Part shown: in pieces, positions 18,236-26,431 of the stretch | How the letters are laid out: each line of letters starts with the position of its first letter | Position numbering within the stretch: the first letter of the stretch is position 1 | NCBI GenBank assembly: GCA_014730345.1 | Contig: WJIJ01000110.1 | Coordinates: forward strand, 1 to 50,150 | Reading direction: 5' to 3' | Origin: Candidatus Zixiibacteriota bacterium | Lineage (GTDB): Bacteria > Zixibacteria > MSB-5A5 > UM-FILTER-46-8 | DNA length: 50,150 nucleotides | Made by a program: the position numbers and the translations under genes | The notes under the pieces: generated by a model | Database searches by the model: none | What the model was told of the DNA's origin: nothing | Seen by the model: only the letters and a program-made list of their open reading frames with translations

Positions 18236-19585
18236 ATGAATAAAGATGATAAATACAGATATAAGGGTAAAAAGATTGCCTGGGTAGGTCCTTTCGAGGG
18301 CGAGCATCAATACGCCCACATGATACAAAAAACACTGGAGAGCCTCGGAGTCGAAGTAATCCCGGTCGATTACCGGATCCAGCGCTCCAATCTCACCAAT
18401 ATCCTTTTAGGCCTCGATGTTGACGCGTTGATCGTTAACCGCGGTGAAGGAATCGATCCGCAGATAATCAGGTCGATGAACTGCCCGACGCTTTTATGGT
18501 ATGGGGAATATATCCACGGCAATGACCAGGCCGCTATTCTCCACCGGCAGGAGCTGTTATACAATGGTTCGGCTTTTGATTATGTTATCTGGGAAGGGTT
18601 TCGGGAAGAACTCTCTATGAGTGTTATGCGCAACCTCGGTTGCTCAAATGTCAGTTATGTTTACCCTAACAGGATTGATAAAGATGTTTACCGCAAAATG
18701 AAAGTCAAAAAGGAATACGATGTTAATTTCATCGGCTCCCTTACTCCCCGCAGGGAGGAATTCCTGAACTATATCATGGAGAAAACGAATTACGAAGTCA
18801 ATTTCACCACGACTTATGATATTGAAGAACAGGTCCGGATTTTCAATGAAAGCCGAATCAACCTGCATATAAATTTCGCTCCTTACCATCTTGAAACAAC
18901 CGTCAACCTGCGCGTATTCGATGTTTTAAGCTGTGGTTGCTTCATGCTCAGCGAGGGGGTGGAACATGATGAAATGTTCAAGGACGGTGAACATCTCGCA
19001 TTTTTTAAGCCTGGTGATAAGGATGACATGGTTCAAAAAATAGATTATTACATTAAAAACAGCCGCGAAAGAAATTCCATAGCGAAACAGGGGCGGAAAT
19101 ATCTCCATGAAAATTATTCAGTTGATGACACGGTATTGGCATTGCTGGATGCCATAGATTTCGAGGGTTTCAGCCGTTCGCTCAGGTTAGAAGAATACGG
19201 CATAGGCACTGATAAATTCGGCATCCCCAGCCGTAATTTTATCAGAATGGGCAACGCCTGTAAAATGATACTTGATGAACGTTATGCCCAGCATCATCAC
19301 ATGTTTGGATTCCGTTTATTTCAAATGGGTGAGTTTGAAGCGGCTATCGATGCCTACTGGCGGGCGTTGAAATTACTGCCCAATAATCCGGCGACTTTGG
19401 ATTTACTGGCGCGCGCGTATGTTAAAATAGATGAAATCAGGGGAGCGGAAGATATAGTGAATAAATTGAGAGCTGTAAATCCTGGATATCCGGGATTAAG
19501 CGAACTTAATCAATTACTCGCCGGTCGCGGGAGTGTTAATAGACTTGAAGGAAATCAAAATTTAACGGAGGTGCATAGTGGTTAA
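18236..19585 (+). CDS. CgeB-like glycosyltransferase with C-terminal TPRs
   Basis: In this 449-residue protein the GT part comes first. An N-terminal Rossmann half opens KIAWVGPFEGEHQYAHMIQK, then VNFIGSLTPRREEF near 163. The donor half has INLHINFAPYHLETTVNLRV and the strand FDVLSCGCFMLSEGVEHDEM typical of CgeB-like (Glyco_trans_1_2) enzymes. From about 352 to 445 there are about two TPRs (GEFEAAIDAYWRALKLLPNN). The order is opposite to that of the upstream gene, where the TPRs come first. Its 3' end overlaps the next gene by 8 bp. Confidence 0.75.
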   Translation: MNKDDKYRYKGKKIAWVGPFEGEHQYAHMIQKTLESLGVEVIPVDYRIQRSNLTNILLGLDVDALIVNRGEGIDPQIIRSMNCPTLLWYGEYIHGNDQAAILHRQELLYNGSAFDYVIWEGFREELSMSVMRNLGCSNVSYVYPNRIDKDVYRKMKVKKEYDVNFIGSLTPRREEFLNYIMEKTNYEVNFTTTYDIEEQVRIFNESRINLHINFAPYHLETTVNLRVFDVLSCGCFMLSEGVEHDEMFKDGEHLAFFKPGDKDDMVQKIDYYIKNSRERNSIAKQGRKYLHENYSVDDTVLALLDAIDFEGFSRSLRLEEYGIGTDKFGIPSRNFIRMGNACKMILDERYAQHHHMFGFRLFQMGEFEAAIDAYWRALKLLPNNPATLDLLARAYVKIDEIRGAEDIVNKLRAVNPGYPGLSELNQLLAGRGSVNRLEGNQNLTEVHSG

Positions 19586-20669
19586 GGTAGCGGTTATAGG
19601 TTGCGGTTACTGGGGACCGAACCTTATCAGGAATTTCAATGAATTGGACAATGCCGAAGTCGCGATGATAAGCGATTTACGCCCGGAAAGACTCAGAACA
19701 ATGTCCGGAAAATACCCAAAGATGCAGGTAACTGTTGATCATAATGAAGTGCTGAACAATCCCGATATCGACGCGGTCGCTCTGGCTACACCGGTGGAAA
19801 CTCATTATCCGCTGGCATCGACAGCCATAAAGAACGGGAAATCGGTATTTATCGAAAAACCCCTCACCGCTTCGGTTAATGAAGCTGAAGAGCTTATTGA
19901 ACTCGCGGAGCGGCACAACCAGAAACTGATGGTCGGTCATACCTTTGTCTACACCGGCGCGGTACGCAAAATAAAGGAATTTATCGATAACCGTGAACTT
20001 GGGAATATCAATTACTTCGACTCGGTTAGGGTCAACCTGGGGCTGTTTCGCCCGACAGTAAATGTCCTCTGGGACCTCGCTCCCCATGACATTTCCATCA
20101 TGGATTACCTGCTCGGTTCCGAGCCCGAATTTGTCAGCGCCGTTGGGGCGTGCCATTCCGGGACCGGTATCGAAAATATCGCCTATATTACTATCCACTA
20201 CCCGGGAAATCTGCTGGCTCATATCCATGTCAACTGGCTGGCTCCGGTGAAACTCCGCAAGGTACTCATCTCAGGCACTAAGAAGATGATTGTCTATGAT
20301 GATACAGAACCGGATGAAAAGGTAAAGGTTTATGACAAGGGTATCATGATAAACGATGATGAAGATAAGATGTATTCGCAGATGGTTGAATACCGCATCG
20401 GCGACATGTACGCTCCCAAGCTGGATACATCCGAAGCCCTGCGCACCGAGTGCGGACATTTCGTGGATTGCATAATCAATGACAAAAAGCCCATTACCGA
20501 TGGTGAAGCGGGCCTGCGCGTGGTGAAAATTCTCCAGGCCGCTCAATTATCGATGGAAAACAACAATGAAAGGGTAGACATAAGATGTATCAGAAAATCA
20601 CCGGCGACGTTAAGCTCGGAAAAGATGTCAAAATCTTCGACTTCGTCAACCTCTATGGCTGCAGTATAG
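19578..20669 (+). CDS. Gfo/Idh/MocA-family NAD(P)-dependent sugar oxidoreductase
   Basis: The N-terminal Rossmann fold starts VAVIGCGYWGPNLIRNF. The consensus EKPLTASVNEAEEL carries the family lysine, and DLAPHDISIMDYLLG marks the C-terminal domain. Beside a WbpD-like acyltransferase and a DegT aminotransferase, the likely step is oxidation of the 3-hydroxyl of a UDP-GlcNAc or UDP-GlcNAcA sugar, as in WbpB or GnnA. The start is GTG, with GGAGG six bases upstream. The last 28 residues are the next gene read in another frame, giving an 85-bp overlap. Homologs usually end near ERVDI, so the overlap or a small indel deserves a check. Confidence 0.82.
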   Translation: MVKVAVIGCGYWGPNLIRNFNELDNAEVAMISDLRPERLRTMSGKYPKMQVTVDHNEVLNNPDIDAVALATPVETHYPLASTAIKNGKSVFIEKPLTASVNEAEELIELAERHNQKLMVGHTFVYTGAVRKIKEFIDNRELGNINYFDSVRVNLGLFRPTVNVLWDLAPHDISIMDYLLGSEPEFVSAVGACHSGTGIENIAYITIHYPGNLLAHIHVNWLAPVKLRKVLISGTKKMIVYDDTEPDEKVKVYDKGIMINDDEDKMYSQMVEYRIGDMYAPKLDTSEALRTECGHFVDCIINDKKPITDGEAGLRVVKILQAAQLSMENNNERVDIRCIRKSPATLSSEKMSKSSTSSTSMAAV

Positions 20670-21085
20670 GGGATAATTCAAAGGTCGGCGCGTTCGTGGA
20701 GATTCAAAAAAACGCGTATGTCGGCAAAAACTGCAAAATTTCCACCCACAGCTTCATTTGCGAAGGTGTTACCATCGAAGATGATGTTTTCGTGGGTCAC
20801 GGAGTGAACTTTATCAACGATAAATACCCCCGGGCTACGGCTGGCGGACAACTCGCAACCGAGGAAGACTGGGAAGTGGTAGCAACCCTCGTAAAAAAGG
20901 GCGCTTCTATCGGCACCGGTTCGACAATACTATGCGGTGTTACTATAGGGGAAAACGCTATAATCGGCGCCGGAAGCGTGGTTACCAAAGATGTTCCCGC
21001 GAACGCAATTGCAGCCGGAGTACCCGCCCGGATAATGAAAACAATCGATGAGGAAGAGGTGGTCTATGAAAGTACCGTTTCTTGA
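20585..21085 (+). CDS. WbpD-like sugar N-acetyltransferase (hexapeptide repeat)
   Basis: This 166-residue left-handed beta-helix acyltransferase has hexapeptide repeats from about residue 8 to 150, the segment ICEGVTIEDDVFVGHGVNFI followed by NDKYPRAT, and the end GAGSVVTKDVPANAIAAGVP. This closely matches WbpD/WlbB, which N-acetylates the 3-amino group of UDP-2-acetamido-3-amino-glucuronate; FdtC/QdtC-type 3-amino sugar acetyltransferases are the alternative. It lies between the oxidoreductase and aminotransferase genes of the same predicted route and overlaps the aminotransferase start by 20 bp. Confidence 0.82.
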   Translation: MYQKITGDVKLGKDVKIFDFVNLYGCSIGDNSKVGAFVEIQKNAYVGKNCKISTHSFICEGVTIEDDVFVGHGVNFINDKYPRATAGGQLATEEDWEVVATLVKKGASIGTGSTILCGVTIGENAIIGAGSVVTKDVPANAIAAGVPARIMKTIDEEEVVYESTVS

Positions 21086-22220
21086 TTTAAAAGCCCAATA
21101 CAAATCAATAGGCAAGAAAATAAAAGACCGGTTTGAATATATTTTTGAGAACACCGCGTTTATTCTCGGGCCGGAAGTTGAAACTTTTGAAAAACATTTT
21201 GCCGAGTGGATCGGCGTTAAGTATTGCCTTGCCTGTAATTCAGGGACATCCGCCCTTCATTTGGCATTGCTTGCCAATGGTATCGGCAAAGGTGATGAGG
21301 TCATAACCGTTCCCAACACTTTCATAGCCACCGCCGAAGCTATTTCATACACAGGCGCAAAACCCGTTTTCGTTGATGTGGACCCGGATACTCTGCTGAT
21401 GTCCCCCAAGCAATTCGAAGGGGCTGTTACTCCCAAAACGAAGGCTGTAATTCCGGTGCATCTTTTCGGGCAGGCTTGTGACATGGCGGCGATTAACACC
21501 ATCGCCCGGGCTAATAATATCGCGGTAATCGAGGATGCCTGCCAGGCGCACGGCGCGGAATACGCCGGTCAGATGCTCGGTTCTTTCGGCAAAGCCGCCG
21601 CGTTCAGTTTCTACCCCGGCAAGAACCTCGGCGCTTATGGCGAGGGTGGAGCAATGGTTACCGATGATGAACAGGCATATCAACGAGCTAAAGCTTTTCG
21701 GGATCATGGACAAACCCGGAAATCTGAGCATACGGTTATCGGGTATAATTACCGAATGGATTCTTTCCAGGGCGCGGTGCTCAATGTGAAACTCAGGAGC
21801 ATGAAGGATTACAGCAATGCCCGCCGTCGTCATGCTCAGCAATACCGTGAACAATTGAGCGGACTGCCTATCCAGCTTGTTGACGAAGAAAACGAAAGCA
21901 AAGGCGTGTACCATCTTTTTGTCATCAGGACAGAACATCGCGATGAGATGCGGGAGTACCTGGGCGCGATGGATATCGGCACGGGAATTCATTATCCCAA
22001 ACCGGTTCATCTTCAGAAAGCTTATGAGCATCTCGAATACCGCCGGGGAGATTTCCCCGTCGCTGAAAAAGCGGCTGACGAGATGGTTTCATTGCCGATG
22101 TTCCCCGAGCTAACTGAGGACCAGGTTCGCTATGTATGTAGCTGTATCCGTAACTTTTTCAAAAACAACAATGCCGATGACCTTTGGATTAAAACCAGGG
22201 AAGAAGCGGTAACGGTTTGA
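21066..22220 (+). CDS. DegT/DnrJ/EryC1-family PLP sugar aminotransferase (WbpE/GnnB-like)
   Basis: A 384-residue sugar aminotransferase beginning MKVPFLDLKAQYKSIGKKI. The PLP lysine is K186 in FYPGKNLGAYGEGG. CNSGTSALHLALLANGIGKG and VIEDACQAHGAEY are the usual PLP-fold segments. With the two preceding genes it would complete oxidation, transamination and acetylation at C3 of a UDP sugar. The ATG at 21066 follows AGGAAGAGGTGG; the in-frame ATG at 21048 lies deeper in the acyltransferase gene and has no site of its own. Confidence 0.88.
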   Translation: MKVPFLDLKAQYKSIGKKIKDRFEYIFENTAFILGPEVETFEKHFAEWIGVKYCLACNSGTSALHLALLANGIGKGDEVITVPNTFIATAEAISYTGAKPVFVDVDPDTLLMSPKQFEGAVTPKTKAVIPVHLFGQACDMAAINTIARANNIAVIEDACQAHGAEYAGQMLGSFGKAAAFSFYPGKNLGAYGEGGAMVTDDEQAYQRAKAFRDHGQTRKSEHTVIGYNYRMDSFQGAVLNVKLRSMKDYSNARRRHAQQYREQLSGLPIQLVDEENESKGVYHLFVIRTEHRDEMREYLGAMDIGTGIHYPKPVHLQKAYEHLEYRRGDFPVAEKAADEMVSLPMFPELTEDQVRYVCSCIRNFFKNNNADDLWIKTREEAVTV

Positions 22221-22238
22221 CAGACGGAGTGCCATGAG

Positions 22239-22988
22239 ATGTTAAACACCGGAATCGACACACAAACATCAAACAGGTTGATGGAATTAGCCGAATTGAG
22301 AGTGGTCCCGGCGGTATCGGCGAACAAACCTCTCGAGGAATCGGATGAGATTTCCCGTTTCGCGGATTACCTCCGGGATTGTTTTGATAAAAATGAACTG
22401 AGTAACCTGTATTTCCAATTCGAACATGCCCATGGACCCTTAGCGGACCTGTACAGAAGCTTAACCTTGCGGGCAATTATAAAATCCTGCGGGATATGCC
22501 TTTCCATCGAGCCCGGCGTTAAATTCAAACATCCGGAGACCTTTGAATTTGGAGATGGCGTTTTCGTAGGAACCAATGTCTTTTTGCAGGGGCGTTTTGA
22601 CGGTGAATTTAAAGTGGGCGACAGGACCTGGCTGGGACCAAATTCATATTACGACTGCCGAGCCCTCGAGATTGGGAGCTATGTCGGAATAGGACCAGGC
22701 GTGAAATTTCTCGGTTCTGAGCATACCGGAACTCCTGTAGAGAAGCCCACCGTAACCACAGATCTCGTAATCCGAAAAACGAAGATAGCGGATAATGTGG
22801 ATATCGGCACAGGCGCCGTTATCCTGCCGGGGATTAAAATCGGTGAGGGCGCGATAATCGGCGCGGGCGCGGTAGTGAACCGGGATATACCCGAATACGC
22901 CGTCGCCGCGGGTGTTCCGGCCAGAATAATAAAATCGAGAATTAACAAAAGTAAACAGGAGAGATGTTTTGGACAAGGGGAAAAATAA
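22239..22988 (+). CDS. Hexapeptide-repeat acyltransferase, second
   Basis: In this 249-residue protein the first 85 residues are helical and not recognised. The rest is a left-handed beta-helix of the WbbJ/maltose-acetyltransferase type: GDGVFVGTNVFLQG, then DIGTGAVILPGIKIGEGAII and GAVVNRDIPEYAVAAGVPAR. It probably acylates an amino or hydroxyl group of the island's sugar, at a different position from the WbpD-like enzyme. The start has GGAG nine bases upstream. The 3' end overlaps the next gene by 20 bp. Confidence 0.72.
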   Translation: MLNTGIDTQTSNRLMELAELRVVPAVSANKPLEESDEISRFADYLRDCFDKNELSNLYFQFEHAHGPLADLYRSLTLRAIIKSCGICLSIEPGVKFKHPETFEFGDGVFVGTNVFLQGRFDGEFKVGDRTWLGPNSYYDCRALEIGSYVGIGPGVKFLGSEHTGTPVEKPTVTTDLVIRKTKIADNVDIGTGAVILPGIKIGEGAIIGAGAVVNRDIPEYAVAAGVPARIIKSRINKSKQERCFGQGEK

Positions 22989-23967
22989 TCTTAGGGGTTC
23001 AAGGATACTAATCACCGGGGGAGCGGGTTTGATAGGCTCGCATATCGCCGACCTTTGCGTTCAAAAAGAAGCGGGCGAGGTTATAGTTCTGGACAATTTC
23101 ACCCGCGGCCGGAGGGAAAACCTCGATTGGGCCGCGAACTGCGGAAATGTAACTATTATTGAAGGCGATATAAGAGATCCGGAAATGCTCATGGAAGCCA
23201 CCCGCCACGTTGACTATATATTTCACCAGGCGGCGATCCGGATTACAGCTTGTGCCGAATTTCCGCGCGGAGCAATGGATGTCATGGTCAATGGCACATT
23301 TAATGTCCTTGATGCCGCCGCGCGCAACAATGTCAAGAAAGTGGTTGCCGCGTCTTCAGCGTCAATCTATGGTATGGCCGAGGAATTCCCCACGACTGAG
23401 GAACATCATCCATATAACAATGACACCATATACGGCGCATTTAAAATGGCAAACGAAGGGATGCTGAAATCGTTCTACGCCATGTACGGCCTTGAATACA
23501 CAGCGCTCAGGTATTTCAATGTTTACGGTCCGCGTATGGACGTATTTGGGGCATACACCGAAGTAATGATACGCTGGCTTGATGCCATCGACCAATGGGT
23601 GCCTCCGAAAATATTCGGTTCCGGTGAACAGACCATGGATTTTGTATATGTCGGCGATGTCGCCCGGGCTAATGTACTGGCAATGGAAGCCCGCGGCGTT
23701 AACACCGCCCTGAATGTAGCTTCCGGTACTGAAACCAGTTTGAAGGGACTCCTTGATAAGATGCTGGCTATTACTGGTTCGACCATAAATCCGGAATATC
23801 ATCCCGAACGCAAGGTAAACCCGGTACCCCGGAGATTAGCAGACACATCCCGCGCCGAACTCGAGATTGGGTTTAAAGCCGAAACATCCCTTGAGGATGG
23901 ATTGTCAGAACTTATCAATTGGCGCGAGGGAGTTAAAAACTCGAAACAAAATTTGGTGTTAAAATGA
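22969..23967 (+). CDS. NAD-dependent nucleotide-sugar epimerase/dehydratase (extended SDR)
   Basis: This 332-residue extended short-chain dehydrogenase has the NAD-binding GGAGLIGSH near the N-terminus, SSASIYG for the catalytic serine, IYGAFKMANE giving Y-x3-K, and ALRYFNVYGPRM near the sugar site. It resembles UDP-glucose 4-epimerase-like enzymes; the exact sugar and reaction (4-epimerase or other) cannot be read from sequence. The start is TTG, with AGGAGAG about six bases upstream inside the acyltransferase gene. Its stop overlaps the next ATG (ATGA). Confidence 0.82.
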   Translation: MDKGKNNLRGSRILITGGAGLIGSHIADLCVQKEAGEVIVLDNFTRGRRENLDWAANCGNVTIIEGDIRDPEMLMEATRHVDYIFHQAAIRITACAEFPRGAMDVMVNGTFNVLDAAARNNVKKVVAASSASIYGMAEEFPTTEEHHPYNNDTIYGAFKMANEGMLKSFYAMYGLEYTALRYFNVYGPRMDVFGAYTEVMIRWLDAIDQWVPPKIFGSGEQTMDFVYVGDVARANVLAMEARGVNTALNVASGTETSLKGLLDKMLAITGSTINPEYHPERKVNPVPRRLADTSRAELEIGFKAETSLEDGLSELINWREGVKNSKQNLVLK

Positions 23968-25133
23968 AAATACCATTGACCAAACCATATTTATCGCAGG
24001 AGGAGGAGAACGCCGCTTCTGAAGTGATCCGCTCGGGCTGGTTAACTCAGGGACCGAGAGTAGCCGAGTTGGAGAGAAAGCTCGTTGATTATATCGGCTG
24101 CAGGGACGCAGTCGCCGTCTCCTCCTGTACTACTGCCCTTTATCTGTGTCTAATCGCCGCCGGCATTGGCGATGGCGATGAGGTTATCTGCCCCGCGTAT
24201 ACATTTATCGCCACCCCGAATTCAATTGTCCACGCCGGTGCTAAACCGGTATTCGTGGACATTGACCCGGCGACATACAATCTCGATCCGAACCTTATCG
24301 AGGATACTATAACCAATAGAACTAAGGCGATAATGCCCGCATACCAGGGAATGGCATCCGGAACCGATGAGATAAATGAAATCGCGCGTAAGCACAACCT
24401 GGCGGTAATCGAGGATGCCGCTCCCGCAATAGGAGCGCTATACAAAGGCCGTAAGGTCGGTTCTGAAAGTTTCCTTTCATGTTTCAGCCTGCACCCCCGC
24501 AAAGTTATCACCGCCGGAGAAGGAGGATTGATAACCACAAATGACCCGGAGACGGGTAAAAAACTAAGGAAACTGCGCCATCATTATATGTCCGTCACCG
24601 ACCTCGAACGCCACAAAAGCGATGATTTGATCTTTGAAAGTTACCCCGAGGTAGGTTATAACTTCCGTATGACCGATATCCAGGCCGCAATCGCCTCGGT
24701 GCAAATCGACCGGCTTGAGGGTTTAATAGTCAAGCGCAGGGAACTTGCCTATCGTTACAATGAAGCATTCGGGAAAATTAATTGGGTTTCGGTTCCTGTT
24801 AATGACGAAAATCATTATAATACCTATCAATCCTACATGATACGTCTTTCCCCGGAAGCTCCGGTTTCCAGGGACAATATTATGAAGGGATTGATGAAAG
24901 CCCAGATTGCCTCCCGCCGGGGCTTTATCAGCTGTCATAAGGAATCGTATTACAGGAAAATGTATCCGGATCTGACTTTAAAGAACAGCGAATATTGCAC
25001 TGATAACTGTATCATCCTGCCGCTCTTTCCGGCAATGACCAGGCGCGAGCAGGATTATGTAATCGAGAACTTCAAGAGGATAGCCAGTGAAAGTACTGTT
25101 GATACACCCGCCCTCGCGGGAAGTCTACGATAA
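23964..25133 (+). CDS. DegT/DnrJ/EryC1-family PLP sugar aminotransferase, second
   Basis: This 389-residue protein begins MKIPLTKPYLSQEEENAA. It has the substrate-side segment VIRSGWLTQGPRVAELE, typical of ArnB/PglE/PseC-like aminotransferases, VIEDAAPAIGALYKGRKVGS, and PLP lysine K180 in SLHPRKVITAGEGG. It is only distantly like the aminotransferase at 21066, so the island can place two amino groups, probably at different carbons (C3 and C4). The CapE/FnlA-type dehydratase at 28640 would supply a 4-keto sugar. The 3' end overlaps the radical SAM gene by 47 bp. Confidence 0.86.
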   Translation: MKIPLTKPYLSQEEENAASEVIRSGWLTQGPRVAELERKLVDYIGCRDAVAVSSCTTALYLCLIAAGIGDGDEVICPAYTFIATPNSIVHAGAKPVFVDIDPATYNLDPNLIEDTITNRTKAIMPAYQGMASGTDEINEIARKHNLAVIEDAAPAIGALYKGRKVGSESFLSCFSLHPRKVITAGEGGLITTNDPETGKKLRKLRHHYMSVTDLERHKSDDLIFESYPEVGYNFRMTDIQAAIASVQIDRLEGLIVKRRELAYRYNEAFGKINWVSVPVNDENHYNTYQSYMIRLSPEAPVSRDNIMKGLMKAQIASRRGFISCHKESYYRKMYPDLTLKNSEYCTDNCIILPLFPAMTRREQDYVIENFKRIASESTVDTPALAGSLR

Positions 25134-26430
25134 ATTCGCCCGGAAAAGCATAGACCGCCTTCCCATAGGTTTAGCATATATCGCGGCTGTAACTGAAAAG
25201 CAGGGGCATAACACCATTGTGATTGACGCCGAGGCGGAAAAACTGAGTCTAATGCAACTTTACGGGCATATCTATGATATCCAACCGGATGTTTTGGGAA
25301 TAACCTGCACCACGCCGCTTTTCCCCATATCCGCCAAAATACTCGCCCGGGTCAAGGAACTTATCCCTGTCTGCAAAACGATTCTTGGCGGACCGCACAT
25401 CAACGCGCTGCCCGGGGAATCACTCAATAGCTGTCACAGTCTTGACTATGTTATTTTCGGCGAGGGGGAGGCGAGTTTCGGGGAATTGTTGACCGCCCTG
25501 CAATCCGGCGCCGAAAGACCGAAAATACCGGGTGTCGGTTTTAGAAACGGCAAAGGGATTACTTTAAACTCCCCCAGGAAAGCTATCGAAGACCTTAATC
25601 AACTGCCGTTTCCGGCGAGACATCTTTTTCCCATGAAACGTTATCATGACCCCGACCGGTACAATAAACCATATACCCTCATGGTAACCAGCAGGGGATG
25701 CCCGTATAACTGCATCTTCTGCGGCTCATCGGCGACATGGGGGAGAAAAGTGCGTTTTCGTTCGGCGGAGAATGTCCTCGCGGAAATCGACGAAGTGGTA
25801 AACAGATACGGCGTCGGGAATATTACCTTCACCGATGACACCTTCACTCTGGGCAAGAGAAGGGTAATCGATATATGCAGAGGTATTACTGACAGAGGAT
25901 ATAAAATAAAGTTCCTGTGCAGCTCCCGTGTCAACACTATAGATGAGGAAAGATTGGATGCTCTGGCCGAAGCCGGGTGTATCGAACTTTCCTTTGGAAT
26001 CGAATCCGGTGATGAAGATATCCTCAAAACGATATGTAAAAATATCAGGCTGGATGAGGTGATACCTAAATTCGAACTTGTCAAAAGGTACGGAATCCGG
26101 GTGCACTCGTCGTATATCCTCGGTAATCCAGGCGACACCCATGACACCATAGAAAAAACAATTCAATTTGCCATTGATTCGGGCACTGATGCCGCCCAGT
26201 TCTCTATTTCAACACCCTATCCCGGCACGGCGCTTTGGGATATGTCGGTTCAAAAAGGAAAACTCAAAGATGTGGATTTTTCCAGGCATAAGTGGTATTA
26301 CTCTGTTGTCGCGAATCTGAGCGAGGTTTCCGATGAAGCTCTGATTGAATATCAACGCAACGCGTATAAGAGATTCGAGGAAGCCAGGATTAATTCAAGT
26401 TTCAATAAAAACGGAGTATCACAGGATTAA
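25087..26430 (+). CDS. B12-binding-domain radical SAM protein
   Basis: A 447-residue enzyme of the cobalamin-dependent radical SAM class. Residues 1-140 form the B12-binding Rossmann domain (MKVLLIHPPSREVYDK, then DVLGITCTTPLFPISAKIL). The radical SAM core follows with C205-x3-C209-x2-C212 (CPYNCIFC), SFGIESGDEDIL and SSYILGNPGDTHDTI. Such enzymes often methylate unactivated carbons; others do ring or oxidation chemistry. Inside a sugar island it might C-methylate the sugar or an acyl group, but no sequence mark proves this. The start is GTG, preceded by AGAGGA. Confidence 0.82.
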   Translation: MKVLLIHPPSREVYDKFARKSIDRLPIGLAYIAAVTEKQGHNTIVIDAEAEKLSLMQLYGHIYDIQPDVLGITCTTPLFPISAKILARVKELIPVCKTILGGPHINALPGESLNSCHSLDYVIFGEGEASFGELLTALQSGAERPKIPGVGFRNGKGITLNSPRKAIEDLNQLPFPARHLFPMKRYHDPDRYNKPYTLMVTSRGCPYNCIFCGSSATWGRKVRFRSAENVLAEIDEVVNRYGVGNITFTDDTFTLGKRRVIDICRGITDRGYKIKFLCSSRVNTIDEERLDALAEAGCIELSFGIESGDEDILKTICKNIRLDEVIPKFELVKRYGIRVHSSYILGNPGDTHDTIEKTIQFAIDSGTDAAQFSISTPYPGTALWDMSVQKGKLKDVDFSRHKWYYSVVANLSEVSDEALIEYQRNAYKRFEEARINSSFNKNGVSQD

Positions 26431-26431
26431 A

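Noticed and set aside
21345..22031. 228-codon open frame on the minus strand
   Set aside because: It lies wholly opposite the PLP aminotransferase gene, has no family likeness and no ribosome site; it is a by-product of codon use on the + strand, like the other minus-strand frames in the window.
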